Below, piece after piece: positions 10,319 through 19,934 of a DNA stretch of 64,000 bases. Both the position numbers and the translations under genes were made by a program. The DNA lies in the NCBI RefSeq assembly GCF_026222555.1, contig NZ_CP098511.1, positions 4,073,501 through 4,137,500 on the forward strand, given 5' to 3'. The notes beneath the pieces were generated by a model. It did no database searches. It saw only the letters and a list, made by a program, of their open reading frames with translations, and was not told the origin of the DNA. Every line of letters begins with the position of its first letter. Position 1 is the stretch's first letter. This DNA comes from Aquimarina sp. ERC-38. GTDB lineage: Bacteria > Bacteroidota > Bacteroidia > Flavobacteriales > Flavobacteriaceae.

Positions 10319-10639
10319 ATGAAATTAAGTAATTCATTTAGCGGAGCATTAAGAACATTTGCTTATTTCATTGCAAGCGGGACACACTATCAACTTAAAG
10401 GAGTTGAATATTTGGATTTGTTTGGAGAAGAACCAAGTGCAATAGAACAAGCTTTTGCAATATTTACAAATGTTATTGAACTGGATGAAAACGGAACTGT
10501 ATTGAACGCAAAGTATGCTGAAAAAAGAGCTGTTGATTATATTCGTTCATATTGCGATTCTAAATTTCAAGTTGAACCACCTTATGAAGATTGGGAAACT
10601 GAATTACATTCTGCGCCACCAATTAAAGACAAAATTTAA
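10319..10639 (+). CDS. Small uncharacterised protein
   Basis: 106 residues from the ATG at 10319; an upstream in-frame TTG would add four residues and is less likely. It is soluble and acidic, rich in aromatic residues, with an EPSAIEQAFAIF helix and a C-terminal PPYEDWETELH stretch. No signal peptide, membrane segment or catalytic motif was seen and I do not recognise a function. The stop is directly followed by the ATG of the next gene, so the two are translated as a pair. Confidence 0.7.
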   Translation: MKLSNSFSGALRTFAYFIASGTHYQLKGVEYLDLFGEEPSAIEQAFAIFTNVIELDENGTVLNAKYAEKRAVDYIRSYCDSKFQVEPPYEDWETELHSAPPIKDKI

Positions 10640-10969
10640 ATGACTGACCAAATAGCTGAAAGAATTGTAGACTGTATTCTTGAATGCCGAGAAAAAGGGA
10701 TCAAAAATGACGAATTGATTGTTAAAGAATTGATGACCAAATTTGACGGAAAGGAAAATGATTTTTATTGGGCAATTGAAATGATGAACACAGGTGGTTT
10801 TATAGCATCAATAATGAGTTCAGGTAATTCTTATCCAAAATCAAATATAAAAATTGAGGACAATCCCATATTAAAAGTTGCATTTAAAAAATGTAGGATT
10901 GATTTAAAAGGAGAAGCTTATTTTATCAATAATTATGGAAAAAAGAAAAAATGGTGGAAAATATTCTGA
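10640..10969 (+). CDS. Small uncharacterised protein paired with the preceding gene
   Basis: A 109-residue soluble protein whose start codon abuts the previous stop, which implies translational coupling. The N-terminal half is predicted helical (IAERIVDCILECREKGIK); the tail is basic (YGKKKKWWKIF). No known family is recognised. A toxin/antitoxin or immunity-like role is possible given the small paired genes in an accessory region, but nothing in the sequence proves it. The gene ends 25 bases before an IS1182-type element. Confidence 0.65.
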   Translation: MTDQIAERIVDCILECREKGIKNDELIVKELMTKFDGKENDFYWAIEMMNTGGFIASIMSSGNSYPKSNIKIEDNPILKVAFKKCRIDLKGEAYFINNYGKKKKWWKIF

Positions 10970-10994
10970 GAAAACTACTGCCAACACGGGTAAC

Positions 10995-12705
10995 TGTTGC
11001 ACAAGCCCCTAAAAAGTCAAAAGACAATCAATAATCTTGAGTTTAAGCCCTAATTTTCTAGAGGGATATATTCATAACTACCTTAACACAACTAGCGCTA
11101 AATTGCTTATTTTACGCCTTAAAAGGCATTTTAATCGAAAAATTATGGGCTAAACAGACTCCCACTTTACTTATTGGGTTTTTCTTGGTGAATTTCAGGT
11201 ATTTCTTTAAGTTATAAGCAATAGCCGCCAAGTGCATTACTTTGTTAGCCTGTCCAATGCTAATGGTATTAATTTTTCGTAGTCCCATAAATTGGGTAAG
11301 AGTCCCAAATACCGGCTCCACAGTACTCTGCCGTTTGGCTTTCATATAGCGCCCCTGTTTACTGTTTACTCTAGCTATGTTACGCTCATATTCCGCCCGG
11401 TAATAAGTAACCGTTATTCGTTTCTCCTGACTGCTCTTTAGGCATTCTTTACGCAGTGGACAACCGGTACATATCTTTTTACTGGCTCTGTATTCCTTCT
11501 TTCTTGTTTTGGTTCTATAATCTAAAAACTCTTTGGTAAATGGGATTACGTTTCCTTTGGGACACAGATAATGATCTTCTGTTTCTATATACTGAAAACC
11601 ATCCGGACCACCCTTATAGGTGCCGTGAGGCGGTATAAAACTTTTTATACCTTGACTTTCCAGAAATGCATAGTTCTCTCCACTACTATAACCGGTATCA
11701 GCTACACAATTTTCCCAAAACATACCTTGCTTCCATAACCGCCTTTGTAAGCGCTTTACAATATCAGGTAGTTGCTGGTTATCCTTGCCGTCTGCATGGT
11801 AAGCTTTTATATCGGTAATGACGTGGTTGTTTGTATCTACGCTGAGTTGGCTTAAATAGTTCAGTTTTCTGGCCTTACCTGGCTTAACACTGATCCTTGC
11901 ATCCGGATCTGTGGGACTGTAATGAGTTTTATTACTCGTATAACGACTTCCTTTGTTTCCAGCTCCCGGGCGCTGATCCTGATCTTTTGACCATCTTTTG
12001 TTCCTGTAAGTGATTCCTTGCAGTTCTTTCTCATTAGCAGTAATGATTCTTTGGTCTTTACTGGATTTATCCTGCTTGGCTTTTCTGAAGGTTTGTTTAT
12101 CCCTTTCGCTGATATGGCGTACTTCTGCCAGGTGGGCATCCAGATCTTGACTTGGGACTTTAAGCTCTAAACTGTCCATGGAGGCATTAGCTTTAACAGG
12201 GGCGCTGTCAATAGCTTGGGTGTGACCACTGACCATACCTTTTTCCATACACAACTCAAGTACTTTTGTAAAGACCTCTTCAAATATGGACTCCGGAAAT
12301 AACTGACGTGTTCTCGAGATAGTCGAATGCCAAGGAAGTTCTTCATCAATATCATACCCTAAAAAATAAAGAATATCCAGTCGCATACTGCAGTGATCAA
12401 TAAGCTTGCGGTCACTTATGATATTCTCCAGATAACCTACCAAACAGAGTTTGAAGAAAACCACTGGATCAATACTTTTTTGACCGCTAGAACCATAAAA
12501 CTTTGAAGTAAGATTGTATAAATAGTCCAGGTCCAAAGCCTCTTTGAGCCTGCGGTAAAAATTACCTTTGCCAACACGATCACTAAGCTGGAAACTACTG
12601 AACAACTTCTCCTGATATATTTTCTTGCCTTGCATACTTCAAGATAGTAAATCAATGAACTAAACATATTAACCCAATGTTAGCTTTTTACTATCTTGTG
12701 TAACA
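10995..12705 (-). mobile_element. IS1182-family insertion sequence, intact
   Basis: 1711 bases bounded by imperfect terminal inverted repeats (TGTTGCACAAG at 10995; CTTGTGTAACA ending at 12705, matching again at an inner TAAAAAG block). It holds one full-length transposase gene on the minus strand. No clear target duplication was found. Its right end abuts a long hairpin-rich repeat at the same place as the second IS1182-type element (14419-16105). Confidence 0.85.
11112..12635 (-). CDS. IS1182-family transposase
   Basis: A 507-residue DDE transposase. The N-terminal domain (FYRRLKEALDLDYLY, SIDPVVFFKLCLVGYL) is the DUF772-type region of IS1182/IS5-like enzymes. The catalytic core has ADTGYSSGENY (second Asp), a CPLRKECL cysteine cluster and a QSTVEPVFGTL C-terminal Glu motif. 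It cuts and rejoins the ends of its own element. Length and motifs are intact, so it may be active. Confidence 0.92.
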   Translation of the reverse strand: MQGKKIYQEKLFSSFQLSDRVGKGNFYRRLKEALDLDYLYNLTSKFYGSSGQKSIDPVVFFKLCLVGYLENIISDRKLIDHCSMRLDILYFLGYDIDEELPWHSTISRTRQLFPESIFEEVFTKVLELCMEKGMVSGHTQAIDSAPVKANASMDSLELKVPSQDLDAHLAEVRHISERDKQTFRKAKQDKSSKDQRIITANEKELQGITYRNKRWSKDQDQRPGAGNKGSRYTSNKTHYSPTDPDARISVKPGKARKLNYLSQLSVDTNNHVITDIKAYHADGKDNQQLPDIVKRLQRRLWKQGMFWENCVADTGYSSGENYAFLESQGIKSFIPPHGTYKGGPDGFQYIETEDHYLCPKGNVIPFTKEFLDYRTKTRKKEYRASKKICTGCPLRKECLKSSQEKRITVTYYRAEYERNIARVNSKQGRYMKAKRQSTVEPVFGTLTQFMGLRKINTISIGQANKVMHLAAIAYNLKKYLKFTKKNPISKVGVCLAHNFSIKMPFKA

Positions 12706-13090
12706 AGCACACGGTGTATAAAACATAGCTAATAAGTACTAAACCGAAAGGTTTGTGTATATTTAGAAAGTCCGCCAAATTTTTAATTTGGATTTTAAAA
12801 AGAGAAAAATTAAAAACAAAATATAAAAATTTGACTCAGTTCTAATTCGAAAATGTAATATCTTTTTGCTCGCTACGATTTTATACACTAGCCGTTCAAG
12901 TCCATACTCCGCTACGCTCCGTATGGGTTTGAATGTGCGGGCGGCTACGCCACTAGTTCTTACCCGTCACCGCCGAGAGCGGAGAACGGGCAAGAACTGG
13001 CTGTTATAACATATTTCCACTCTGCTAAGATATTTCGTATCTTACTACGTGAAAACCTGCTATTGCCGCCCGCGCATTAGCAAATATTAA
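12706..13090. repeat. Hairpin-rich intergenic repeat, copy A
   Basis: A roughly 385-base non-coding unit almost the same as copy B (16106-16500). It begins GGTGTATAAAACATAGC, then an AT-rich part, then nested inverted repeats (TCCATACTCC/CCGTATGGG; AGTTCTTACCCGT/ACGGGCAAGAACT), ending in GCCGCCCGCGCATTAG about 25 bases before the next start codon. It separates unrelated same-strand genes. Confidence 0.85.
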
Positions 13091-13111
13091 AACAAATTAA
13101 ACCTTAAAAAA

Positions 13112-14398
13112 ATGAACAAAAAACTACTATTCAAAATTCTTTTTATTGTTATCTGTTATCAAGGATCTTCTCAAACAAATATAAGTGGAGGTATTTTTTC
13201 CAATACTACCTTTGATATAGCTAACAGTCCATATATTGTTACTGATAACGTAGTCCTTTTTCCAGATGTTCAATTGACTATTGAACCAGGTGTAGAAATA
13301 AAATTTAACACAGGTAAACAAATGGAAATAAGAGGCGAATTAATAGCTATTGGAAACATGACAAGTAGAATTGTTTTTACGTCCAATAACACACCTCCTT
13401 CTAGAGGAGACTGGAATGGAATAAAAATTAAGAATTCTTTGGGTGCCAAAGCAAGTTTTGAATATTGTGACTTTTCTTATGCAACTTCCTCCAATAATAC
13501 TGAATGTTGCTGGGACGGAGGTCCAATCTATTACAAAAATTCTAGATTTGACAATAATCAATCAGCAATGACTGGATATACTGGTTACGATATTGATATA
13601 GATAATTGTGAATTCACAAATAACATATACTGTATAACTAGTGCTGATAAAAATATAACGAACTCTACCTTTACTAATAACGATTATGGTTTATATTCAA
13701 CGGAGCGGGTTGATGTGAGCAACTCTACGTTTACTAATAATCAAAATGCTTTGTATGGGGGAAGAGGCTTACTGGAAAATTGTATTATAACCAACAATGT
13801 GATTGGTGTAGATAGTTTTTTTGAAGGTTTTGAAATTCGAAGCTGTAATATTTCAAATAACGAAATAGGTATAAAAACCTCTAATTATGACGGATATACT
13901 GCACCTATTAAGGATAATCAAATTTGTAATAATACAATATTCAATGTTGAGAACACCGATAATATTAATAAAGATTTAACTAAAAACTGTTGGTGCTTAG
14001 AAGATCAAAATTCAATAGAAGAAAAACTTAAAGATGCTTTTGATAATTTAAATTTAGGACTTATTAGCTATTCTATTTATGATACTAATTGCGAGATTAT
14101 ATCTTCTGAAGTAATAAAAGACCGGACATTATCAATAAACGAAGATTTTGATATTGTACTAAATAAACCTTCTATAGGCCCAAATCCTTTTTTAAATAAC
14201 CTTTCAATAAATTTAGAGCAAACAGTAGCTGAACTAACAATAAATATTTACTCATTTACAGGTCAAATAGTTTATTCCTTAATAAATCACAATATATCTG
14301 AAACAGAAATTAATTTACAAAATTTAAACTCTGGAATTTATATGATGAATTTAACTTTTGGGAATAGAATTATAAATAAAAAACTTGTTAAAAAGTAA
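13112..14398 (+). CDS. Secreted parallel beta-helix protein with T9SS sorting domain
   Basis: 428 residues. A signal peptide (MNKKLLFKILFIVICYQGSSQ) leads into repeated short strands rich in Asn, Ser and Thr (FTNN, STFTNN), typical of right-handed parallel beta-helix/pectate-lyase-like folds (about residues 25-290). The last 75 residues (IGPNPFLNNLSI, IYSFTGQIVYS, LNSGIYMMNL, KKLVKK) are a type A C-terminal sorting domain of the type IX secretion system, so the protein should be exported and fixed to the surface or released. No catalytic residues could be assigned; carbohydrate binding is a guess. It is an isolated cassette-like gene. Confidence 0.88.
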   Translation: MNKKLLFKILFIVICYQGSSQTNISGGIFSNTTFDIANSPYIVTDNVVLFPDVQLTIEPGVEIKFNTGKQMEIRGELIAIGNMTSRIVFTSNNTPPSRGDWNGIKIKNSLGAKASFEYCDFSYATSSNNTECCWDGGPIYYKNSRFDNNQSAMTGYTGYDIDIDNCEFTNNIYCITSADKNITNSTFTNNDYGLYSTERVDVSNSTFTNNQNALYGGRGLLENCIITNNVIGVDSFFEGFEIRSCNISNNEIGIKTSNYDGYTAPIKDNQICNNTIFNVENTDNINKDLTKNCWCLEDQNSIEEKLKDAFDNLNLGLISYSIYDTNCEIISSEVIKDRTLSINEDFDIVLNKPSIGPNPFLNNLSINLEQTVAELTINIYSFTGQIVYSLINHNISETEINLQNLNSGIYMMNLTFGNRIINKKLVKK

Positions 14399-14418
14399 CA
14401 TTTGCTATCACTAGTGGC

Positions 14419-16105
14419 TGTTGCGCAACCTGAATTTGGGTTAAATTTTACTAATCTTACTTGTTTTTAGGCATTTTTATGAGATGTGGTTTTCAACTTT
14501 TAGTTATTTCATATCTAAGTTTAGAGGTCTTAAAAAGTAATCATTGAACTTTATAATTACCCATTTTTCCAACTTTGACAATACGGCAGTTTTAGCTCCG
14601 CTTTTTTGGCTTTTTAATTGTGTATTTTAATAGTTTTTTGAGGTTATAAGCTATTGCTGCCATATGCATGCACTTTTTGTCCCAGAAATTCCCCTGACAT
14701 TTATCTTTTGCATACCTAGATATTGGGTAAGTGTACCGAATACTGGTTCCACACGCGACTGCCTTATCTTTTTCATTTGTTTGCCCAGATGGCTATATAC
14801 CCTTTTGTCGTTCCTCTCATATTCTTCACGGTAATAGGTAACTGTTATACGTTTCTCTTTTACTTTTCTAATGCAGGTAGCTTTGATTGGGCAGTCTTTA
14901 CAAAGTTTGCTCGATGCACGGTATTCTTTCTTCTTTGTTTTAGTTCGGTAATCTAAAAACACCTTTCTAAAGGGAATCACCTTAGCTTGTGGGCAAGTAA
15001 AATGATCTTCTCTTTCATTATACGTAGATCCATCGGGACAGCCTTTATAAGTACCATGAGGTGGAATGTAGATTGTTAAGTTTTGTTTCTCTAAAAAAGC
15101 ATAATTCTCTTCACTACTGTAGCCTTTATCTGCTAATATATTCTCTACTTGTAATCCTTCTTTCCACAACCGTTGTTTGGTACGTTTGACCATGTCTTGT
15201 AATGCTGGTTATCCTTAGCATTGGCATGATAAGCTTTAATATCAGTTATTACATGCATGGCACTATCTACAGTAAGCCGACTAGTGTAGTTTAACTTTCT
15301 GGCTTTGCCTGGTTTTACACTTATGCGAGGGTCAGGGTCTGTTGGACTGTAATACGTTTTGTTACTGGTGTATTTGGAACCTTTATTGCCTGCCCCCGGT
15401 CTTTGCGTTTGGTCTTTTCTCCATTTCTTTTGACGGCTTTCTATATTTTTTAGTTCAGCTTGGGTAGCGATTATCATCTTTTGAGCTTCTGTAGCTTTAT
15501 TCGCTTTTGCCCTACCATACTGTTCTTTGTCCATAGCACTGATATGACTCCGCTAAATGAGCTTCTAAACCCTGCTTGGGAACCTTTAGCTCTAAACTGT
15601 TCGTTGAAGCATTTGCTCTTACCGGTGCACTATCCATAACTTGAGTATGACCGCTTACCATACCGCTTTCTATACACCTACTAAGTATGCGTGTAAATAC
15701 ACCCTCAAAAATAGTTTCAACAAACAACTGCCGGGTCCTACTTATGGTACTATGCCATGGTAGTTCTTCATCAACATCATAGCCCAAGAAAAATAAAATA
15801 TCCAAACGCATACTGCAATGCGTTATGAGTTTTCGATCGCTTATGAGATATTATAAATATCCTACCAAACATAGTTTAAAAAACACCACAGGATCTATAC
15901 TCTTTTGACCCGAAGTGCCGTAAAATACTTTGGTTTTTTGATAAAGAAAGTTCAAATCTAAAAGTGAGTGAAGCCTGCGATAAAAATTGGATTCCGGAAG
16001 GCAATTCGATAATTGAAACTGCTGGAATAACTTCTCCTGATAATTCTTCTTGCCTTGCATAACTAAAGATACTAAAAAATACTATGTCTAGAAAGTTGTG
16101 CAACA
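14419..16105 (-). mobile_element. IS1182-family insertion sequence, decayed second type
   Basis: 1687 bases with ends GGC-TGTTGCGCAAC and GTTGTGCAACA-GCC. The element differs clearly from the one at 10995 (many amino-acid changes), so it is a separate IS and not a recent copy. Its transposase is broken. It ends at the matching position of the downstream hairpin repeat. Confidence 0.85.
14651..16060 (-). pseudogene. Broken IS1182-family transposase
   Basis: Pieces aligning along the whole 507-residue intact homologue lie in order, separated by damage. There is a nonsense codon after FFKLCLVGYL (near 15850), a frameshift after HLAES (near 15530), another after AKDNQ (near 15190) and a third near the C-terminus after KINVRGIS (about 14690). 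The start at 16060 (MQGKKNYQEKLF) is equivalent to that of the intact copy. It is not functional unless rescued in trans. Confidence 0.9.
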
Positions 16106-16500
16106 GCCACAAGGTGTATAAAACATAGCTAATAAGTGCTTAATCGAAAGGTTTGTATATATTTATAAAGTCCGCCAAATTTTTGATTTGGCTTTAAAAC
16201 GAAAAAGTTAAAACAAAATATAAAAATTTGACTCAGTTCTAATTCGAAAATGTAATATCTTTTTGCTCGCTACAATTTTATACACTAGCCGTTCAAGCCC
16301 ATATTCCGCTACGCTCCGTATGGGCATGAATGTGCGGGCGGCTATGCCACCAGTTCTTACCCGTCACTGCCGAGAGCGGAGAACGGGCAAGAACTGGCTG
16401 CTACTTGTCCAGCTGTAGGCAGAATAATACATTTTTTCTCCACTAAGATATTTCATATCTTGCTTTGCAAAAACACGCTATAGCCGCCCGAGCATTAGAA
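16106..16500. repeat. Hairpin-rich intergenic repeat, copy B
   Basis: The closest relative of copy A. It has the same GGTGTATAAAACATAGC start and the same inverted repeats (GCCCATATTCC/GTATGGGC; CCAGTTCTTACCCGT/ACGGGCAAGAACTGG), and ends GCCGCCCGAGCATTAG shortly before the next start. It shares an extra block (TACTTGTCCAGC..GTAGGCAG) with copy C. Confidence 0.85.
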
Positions 16501-16513
16501 GCAATAAATTGTA

Positions 16514-17167
16514 ATGACTGATACAATAGACAAACTTAGAAATTACCTGACTAAAGAAAAATTTAATTGTTCCGAATGGGAAAAGCGTGGACTCAACCCT
16601 TCTTCGGATGAAATCTGTAGAGTTATGAGCCTTGGAGTAAACAATTGCTGTAAGTCTCTTATTCAAGACTGTGAACAAAAAAATAATGACCGAATATTCA
16701 AAAGAACTCTCAAAAAAGGACTTAAATCAATAGATAAAAACCAATTAGACACAGAAGAAAAAGAGTTTATTTGCGATTGTTTTCATGAGTTGGCTAACAT
16801 AGTTTCCGTAGATATAAATAATGAACTTAATTCATGGATGTATGGATCCTTATTAAGCGGAATTATGAGCATCTCAAATGCATTAAAAGGAAAAGAAAAA
16901 ATAATTGAGATTTTAAGTCAGAATTGTACGAAATGTAAAAGTAAACTTGAAACTTTTATAATAGGGAAGGAAGAAGGAATTCCAGACTACGTATTTGATA
17001 TTGTGAAATGTAAAAATTGTGGAGAGTTAAACTTAATTGATAAAGGACCTAATATTAAATCTTTAAGATTTGGTGAATATGAGCCTGTTGAACAATTGAG
17101 AAAAGATGAATATAATTTTGAACAAGCTAAGGAGCGGTTGGAACAAATAAAATATTGGAGAAAATAA
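16514..17167 (+). CDS. Uncharacterised protein with a C-terminal zinc-ribbon-like motif
   Basis: A 217-residue soluble protein. The N-terminal 130 residues are charged and helical. Two CxxC pairs (NCTKCKSKL around residue 137 and KCKNCGEL around 166) form a zinc-ribbon-like unit that could bind metal and possibly nucleic acid. No family is recognised. It sits alone between two hairpin repeat copies on the plus strand, like its neighbours, which supports acquisition as a separate cassette. Confidence 0.7.
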   Translation: MTDTIDKLRNYLTKEKFNCSEWEKRGLNPSSDEICRVMSLGVNNCCKSLIQDCEQKNNDRIFKRTLKKGLKSIDKNQLDTEEKEFICDCFHELANIVSVDINNELNSWMYGSLLSGIMSISNALKGKEKIIEILSQNCTKCKSKLETFIIGKEEGIPDYVFDIVKCKNCGELNLIDKGPNIKSLRFGEYEPVEQLRKDEYNFEQAKERLEQIKYWRK

Positions 17168-17440
17168 AGCCTCTAACGTTATATATAAAATCATAACCGC
17201 CTATCGACAGGCTACGTTTCAAATACTTAATGTTCAAGTCCATATTCTGCTACGCTCCGTATGGGCTTGAATGAGGGGGCGGCTAAGCCACCAGTTCTTG
17301 CCCGTCACCGTCGGGAGCGGAATACGGGCAAGAACTTGCTGTTACTTGTCCAGCCGTAGGCAGCATAACGCATTTTTACTCCGCTAAAATATTTTATATC
17401 TTGCTTCGTAAAAACACGCCATAACCGCCCAGCATTGTGC
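17168..17440. repeat. Hairpin-rich intergenic repeat, copy C
   Basis: A shorter, diverged copy lacking the AT-rich first part. It keeps GTTCAAGTCCATATTC/GTATGGGCTTGAA, CCAGTTCTTGCCCGT/ACGGGCAAGAACT and the closing ACCGCCCAGCATT. An extra small palindrome (GCATTGTGCACAATGC) lies across its end, just upstream of the epoxide hydrolase gene. Confidence 0.8.
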
Positions 17441-17460
17441 ACAATGCTGAAAAAATCAAG

Positions 17461-18582
17461 ATGATAGAAAAATTTAAGGTGAAAATATCTCAATCAGCAC
17501 TTGACGATTTGAATGAAAGAATCGAAAAAGTCAGATGGCCCGATGAAATTGAAAATTCGGACTGGAAATTCGGAACAAGTTTATCATATATAAAGGAATT
17601 AGCGGAATATTGGCAAAAAGAATTTGACTGGAGAATAACAGAAAAACAAATAAATTCCGTTCCAAATTTTATAGCGAACATTGACGGCAATAAAATCCAT
17701 TTTCTTCACATTAAAAGTAAAAAGAAAGATGCCATTCCAATCATCATAACTCACGGTTGGCCTGGTTCATTTCTTGAAATGTTCAAAATCGTACCATATT
17801 TGACAGAATCGGAAGATATATCTTTTGATTTGGTTATACCTTCAATTATTGGATTCGGATTTTCAACAAAGCCGATAAACAACGGGAGTGACTATGGATT
17901 TAATGCTGATTTATGGCATAAACTTATGATTAAACTTGGGTATAATAAATATGGACTTCAAGGCGGAGATATTGGTGCAGGAATTAGCATAAAAATTGCA
18001 CAAAAACATCCCGAAAGTATTATCGGAATGCATTTGAATTACATATCTGATTCCTATGAACCCTATTTTAAGGAAAACGAAAATACTAATATAACTATGT
18101 TCCAAAAGCGCATTGGAGAATGGAATGAACAAGAAGGTGCCTATGCTATCCTTCAGAGTACAAAACCTTTGTCATTAGCGTATGGACTAAATGATTCACC
18201 AATTGGACTTTGTGGCTGGATAATCGAAAAATTCCACGCTTGGAGTGACAACAATGGACACATAGAAAATAGTTTTACAAAACAAGAGCTACTGGCAAAT
18301 GTGACCCTATATTGGTTAACTCAAACAATACACTCGTCAATTAGAATGTATTACGAAATTAGCCTTAATCCAATGAAATTTGGAAATAACGATTTTATCA
18401 ATATTCCAGTCGGGTTTGCAAAATTTCCAAAAGAGATTCCTACACCCCCAAGAGAATATATTGAAAAAGGTTTAAATCTGGTTCATTGGACAGAATTACC
18501 CAAAGGTGGACACTTTCCAGCGTTGGAACAACCAAAATTATTAGCGGATGATATAAGGACCTTTTTTAAAAAACTAAATTAA
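17461..18582 (+). CDS. Epoxide hydrolase (alpha/beta hydrolase, EHN type)
   Basis: 373 residues from the ATG at 17461. An in-frame ATG at 17437 lies in the end palindrome of the repeat, and MIEKFKVKIS is the usual family start. The N-terminal EHN domain (FKVKISQSALDDLNERI, VRWPDEI) precedes an alpha/beta hydrolase core with the oxyanion motif HGWPGS (98-103), nucleophile Asp170 in QGGDIGAG and base His351 in GGHFPALEQP. It hydrolyses epoxides to diols in the cytoplasm, probably as detoxification. It is flanked by hairpin repeats on both sides as a single-gene unit; the natural substrate is unknown. Confidence 0.9.
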   Translation: MIEKFKVKISQSALDDLNERIEKVRWPDEIENSDWKFGTSLSYIKELAEYWQKEFDWRITEKQINSVPNFIANIDGNKIHFLHIKSKKKDAIPIIITHGWPGSFLEMFKIVPYLTESEDISFDLVIPSIIGFGFSTKPINNGSDYGFNADLWHKLMIKLGYNKYGLQGGDIGAGISIKIAQKHPESIIGMHLNYISDSYEPYFKENENTNITMFQKRIGEWNEQEGAYAILQSTKPLSLAYGLNDSPIGLCGWIIEKFHAWSDNNGHIENSFTKQELLANVTLYWLTQTIHSSIRMYYEISLNPMKFGNNDFINIPVGFAKFPKEIPTPPREYIEKGLNLVHWTELPKGGHFPALEQPKLLADDIRTFFKKLN

Positions 18583-18720
18583 GCCGTGCGAAAAGCACTA
18601 TGTACAACACCGGTTATTGCAAATAAGGCGGTAAGTACCTATCCCGCTGGCTTGGGTTCGGCGGATTGGTCAGTGCGAACCGCCCGCCCACTTGCAATAG
18701 CCACCCGCGCATTCTGCAAT
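18583..18720. repeat. Diverged hairpin repeat, copy D
   Basis: A GC-rich intergenic unit with its own inverted repeats (TTGCAAATAAGGCGG..CCGCCC..CTTGCAATAG) and the same closing sequence, ACCCGCGCATT, 30 bases before the next gene. It is only distantly related to copies A-C but takes the same place between genes. Confidence 0.6.
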
Positions 18721-18745
18721 ACTATAACTACCTAACAATGAGATT

Positions 18746-19378
18746 ATGGCAATAAAAAAATATATACTTTATTTTCTTTATTTCAACTTTATATTTTCTT
18801 ACGGACAAGAAGTGGAATCAGACATATATTTCTCGAAAATTGAAATAAATAAAAGATTTGTAGAGCTACTATATTGTGGAAATACGAGTCACTTCACTGT
18901 TAGAATTAATGGCAGAAAAATCGAAGAAGTAGAAATGGAGGGAGAAACTAATATTGCAAATAATACGCATTTTATAGCTGTAGATAATATAATAATACAA
19001 TCAGCGATTATACCAATTTCTAGCTATCTAAAGAAAGTCAATTCAACAGATGAAGCAAAAGTTCTAAATGGGTATTTAACCTATGAATTGGAATATATGA
19101 AAAATGAATTGAAAGTAAACATTTCGGATGCCCTAACGATGTCCGGGAACCTTCAATCTAGAAAATATGCCTTATGGAAATATAAGCTCACTGATAATAT
19201 TAATATTAATGACCAAGAAACTGTAAAAGGACAAATCCATCTTTCTACGGTTTGTTTTGACCAAATTTTAACGCTAGGCATTCCTATTTTGGATTTGTCA
19301 CTGGAAAATAAATATAAAAGGAAACTTATAAATATAGCACGTCAAATAACAATGAATAAAAAGCGGTGCGAAAAATAA
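18746..19378 (+). CDS. Uncharacterised exported protein
   Basis: 210 residues with an N-terminal hydrophobic segment (MAIKKYILYFLYFNFIFSYG, then QE) that looks like a signal peptide cut before Gln. The mature part is mixed alpha/beta without recognisable motifs. It is probably periplasmic or secreted. It is the last single-gene unit of the plus-strand cassette-like series. No function assigned. Confidence 0.65.
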   Translation: MAIKKYILYFLYFNFIFSYGQEVESDIYFSKIEINKRFVELLYCGNTSHFTVRINGRKIEEVEMEGETNIANNTHFIAVDNIIIQSAIIPISSYLKKVNSTDEAKVLNGYLTYELEYMKNELKVNISDALTMSGNLQSRKYALWKYKLTDNININDQETVKGQIHLSTVCFDQILTLGIPILDLSLENKYKRKLINIARQITMNKKRCEK

Positions 19379-19934
19379 TGGTACGTAACAAAATCTAAGT
19401 GCACGTTGGGTAAAGGTAATTTATTCACAGTGTTTGCGTATTTTTATGAAGTCCGTGAAATCTTAAAGGTTTTAATTTGGAAAAAAATAAATCAAAACAA
19501 AAAGATTTTGCTAAAGGCTGTAACAATATGGAAGTTGTTTTTCTGCTCTTACATTACACTTAGAAGAAACATTGTGTGCTTTACGAAAAAAACATTTTAA
19601 AATTGAATAAACTTTTAGAATATCGTGAAAAACTTAATCTCACTCAAGAGGAATTAGCCCAAAAAGCAGGGGTTTCTACTCGAACTATTCAGCGTATCGA
19701 AAAAGGAACAGAACCAAAAGGGCATACTTTAAAAGTTTTAGCAAAAGCCTTAGGAGTTTCAGAGGATAACTTAAAAGAAAATAAATCGCTGTCAGATAAA
19801 AAAGCTATAGATTATCAAATGGCGAAATATATCAATTTGTCATCAATACTTGGTGTAATTTTTCCACCATTCAACATTTTATATAAAGTCTAATATTTTA
19901 TTACACAAAAAAGGTTTATCTTTGTTAAAAACAT

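Noticed and set aside
10995..19400. Classical integron
   Set aside because: Gene orientation and structured spacers look integron-like, but no intI is adjacent and the spacer ends do not match GTTRRRY/RYYYAAC attC borders. Kept only as a cassette-like finding.
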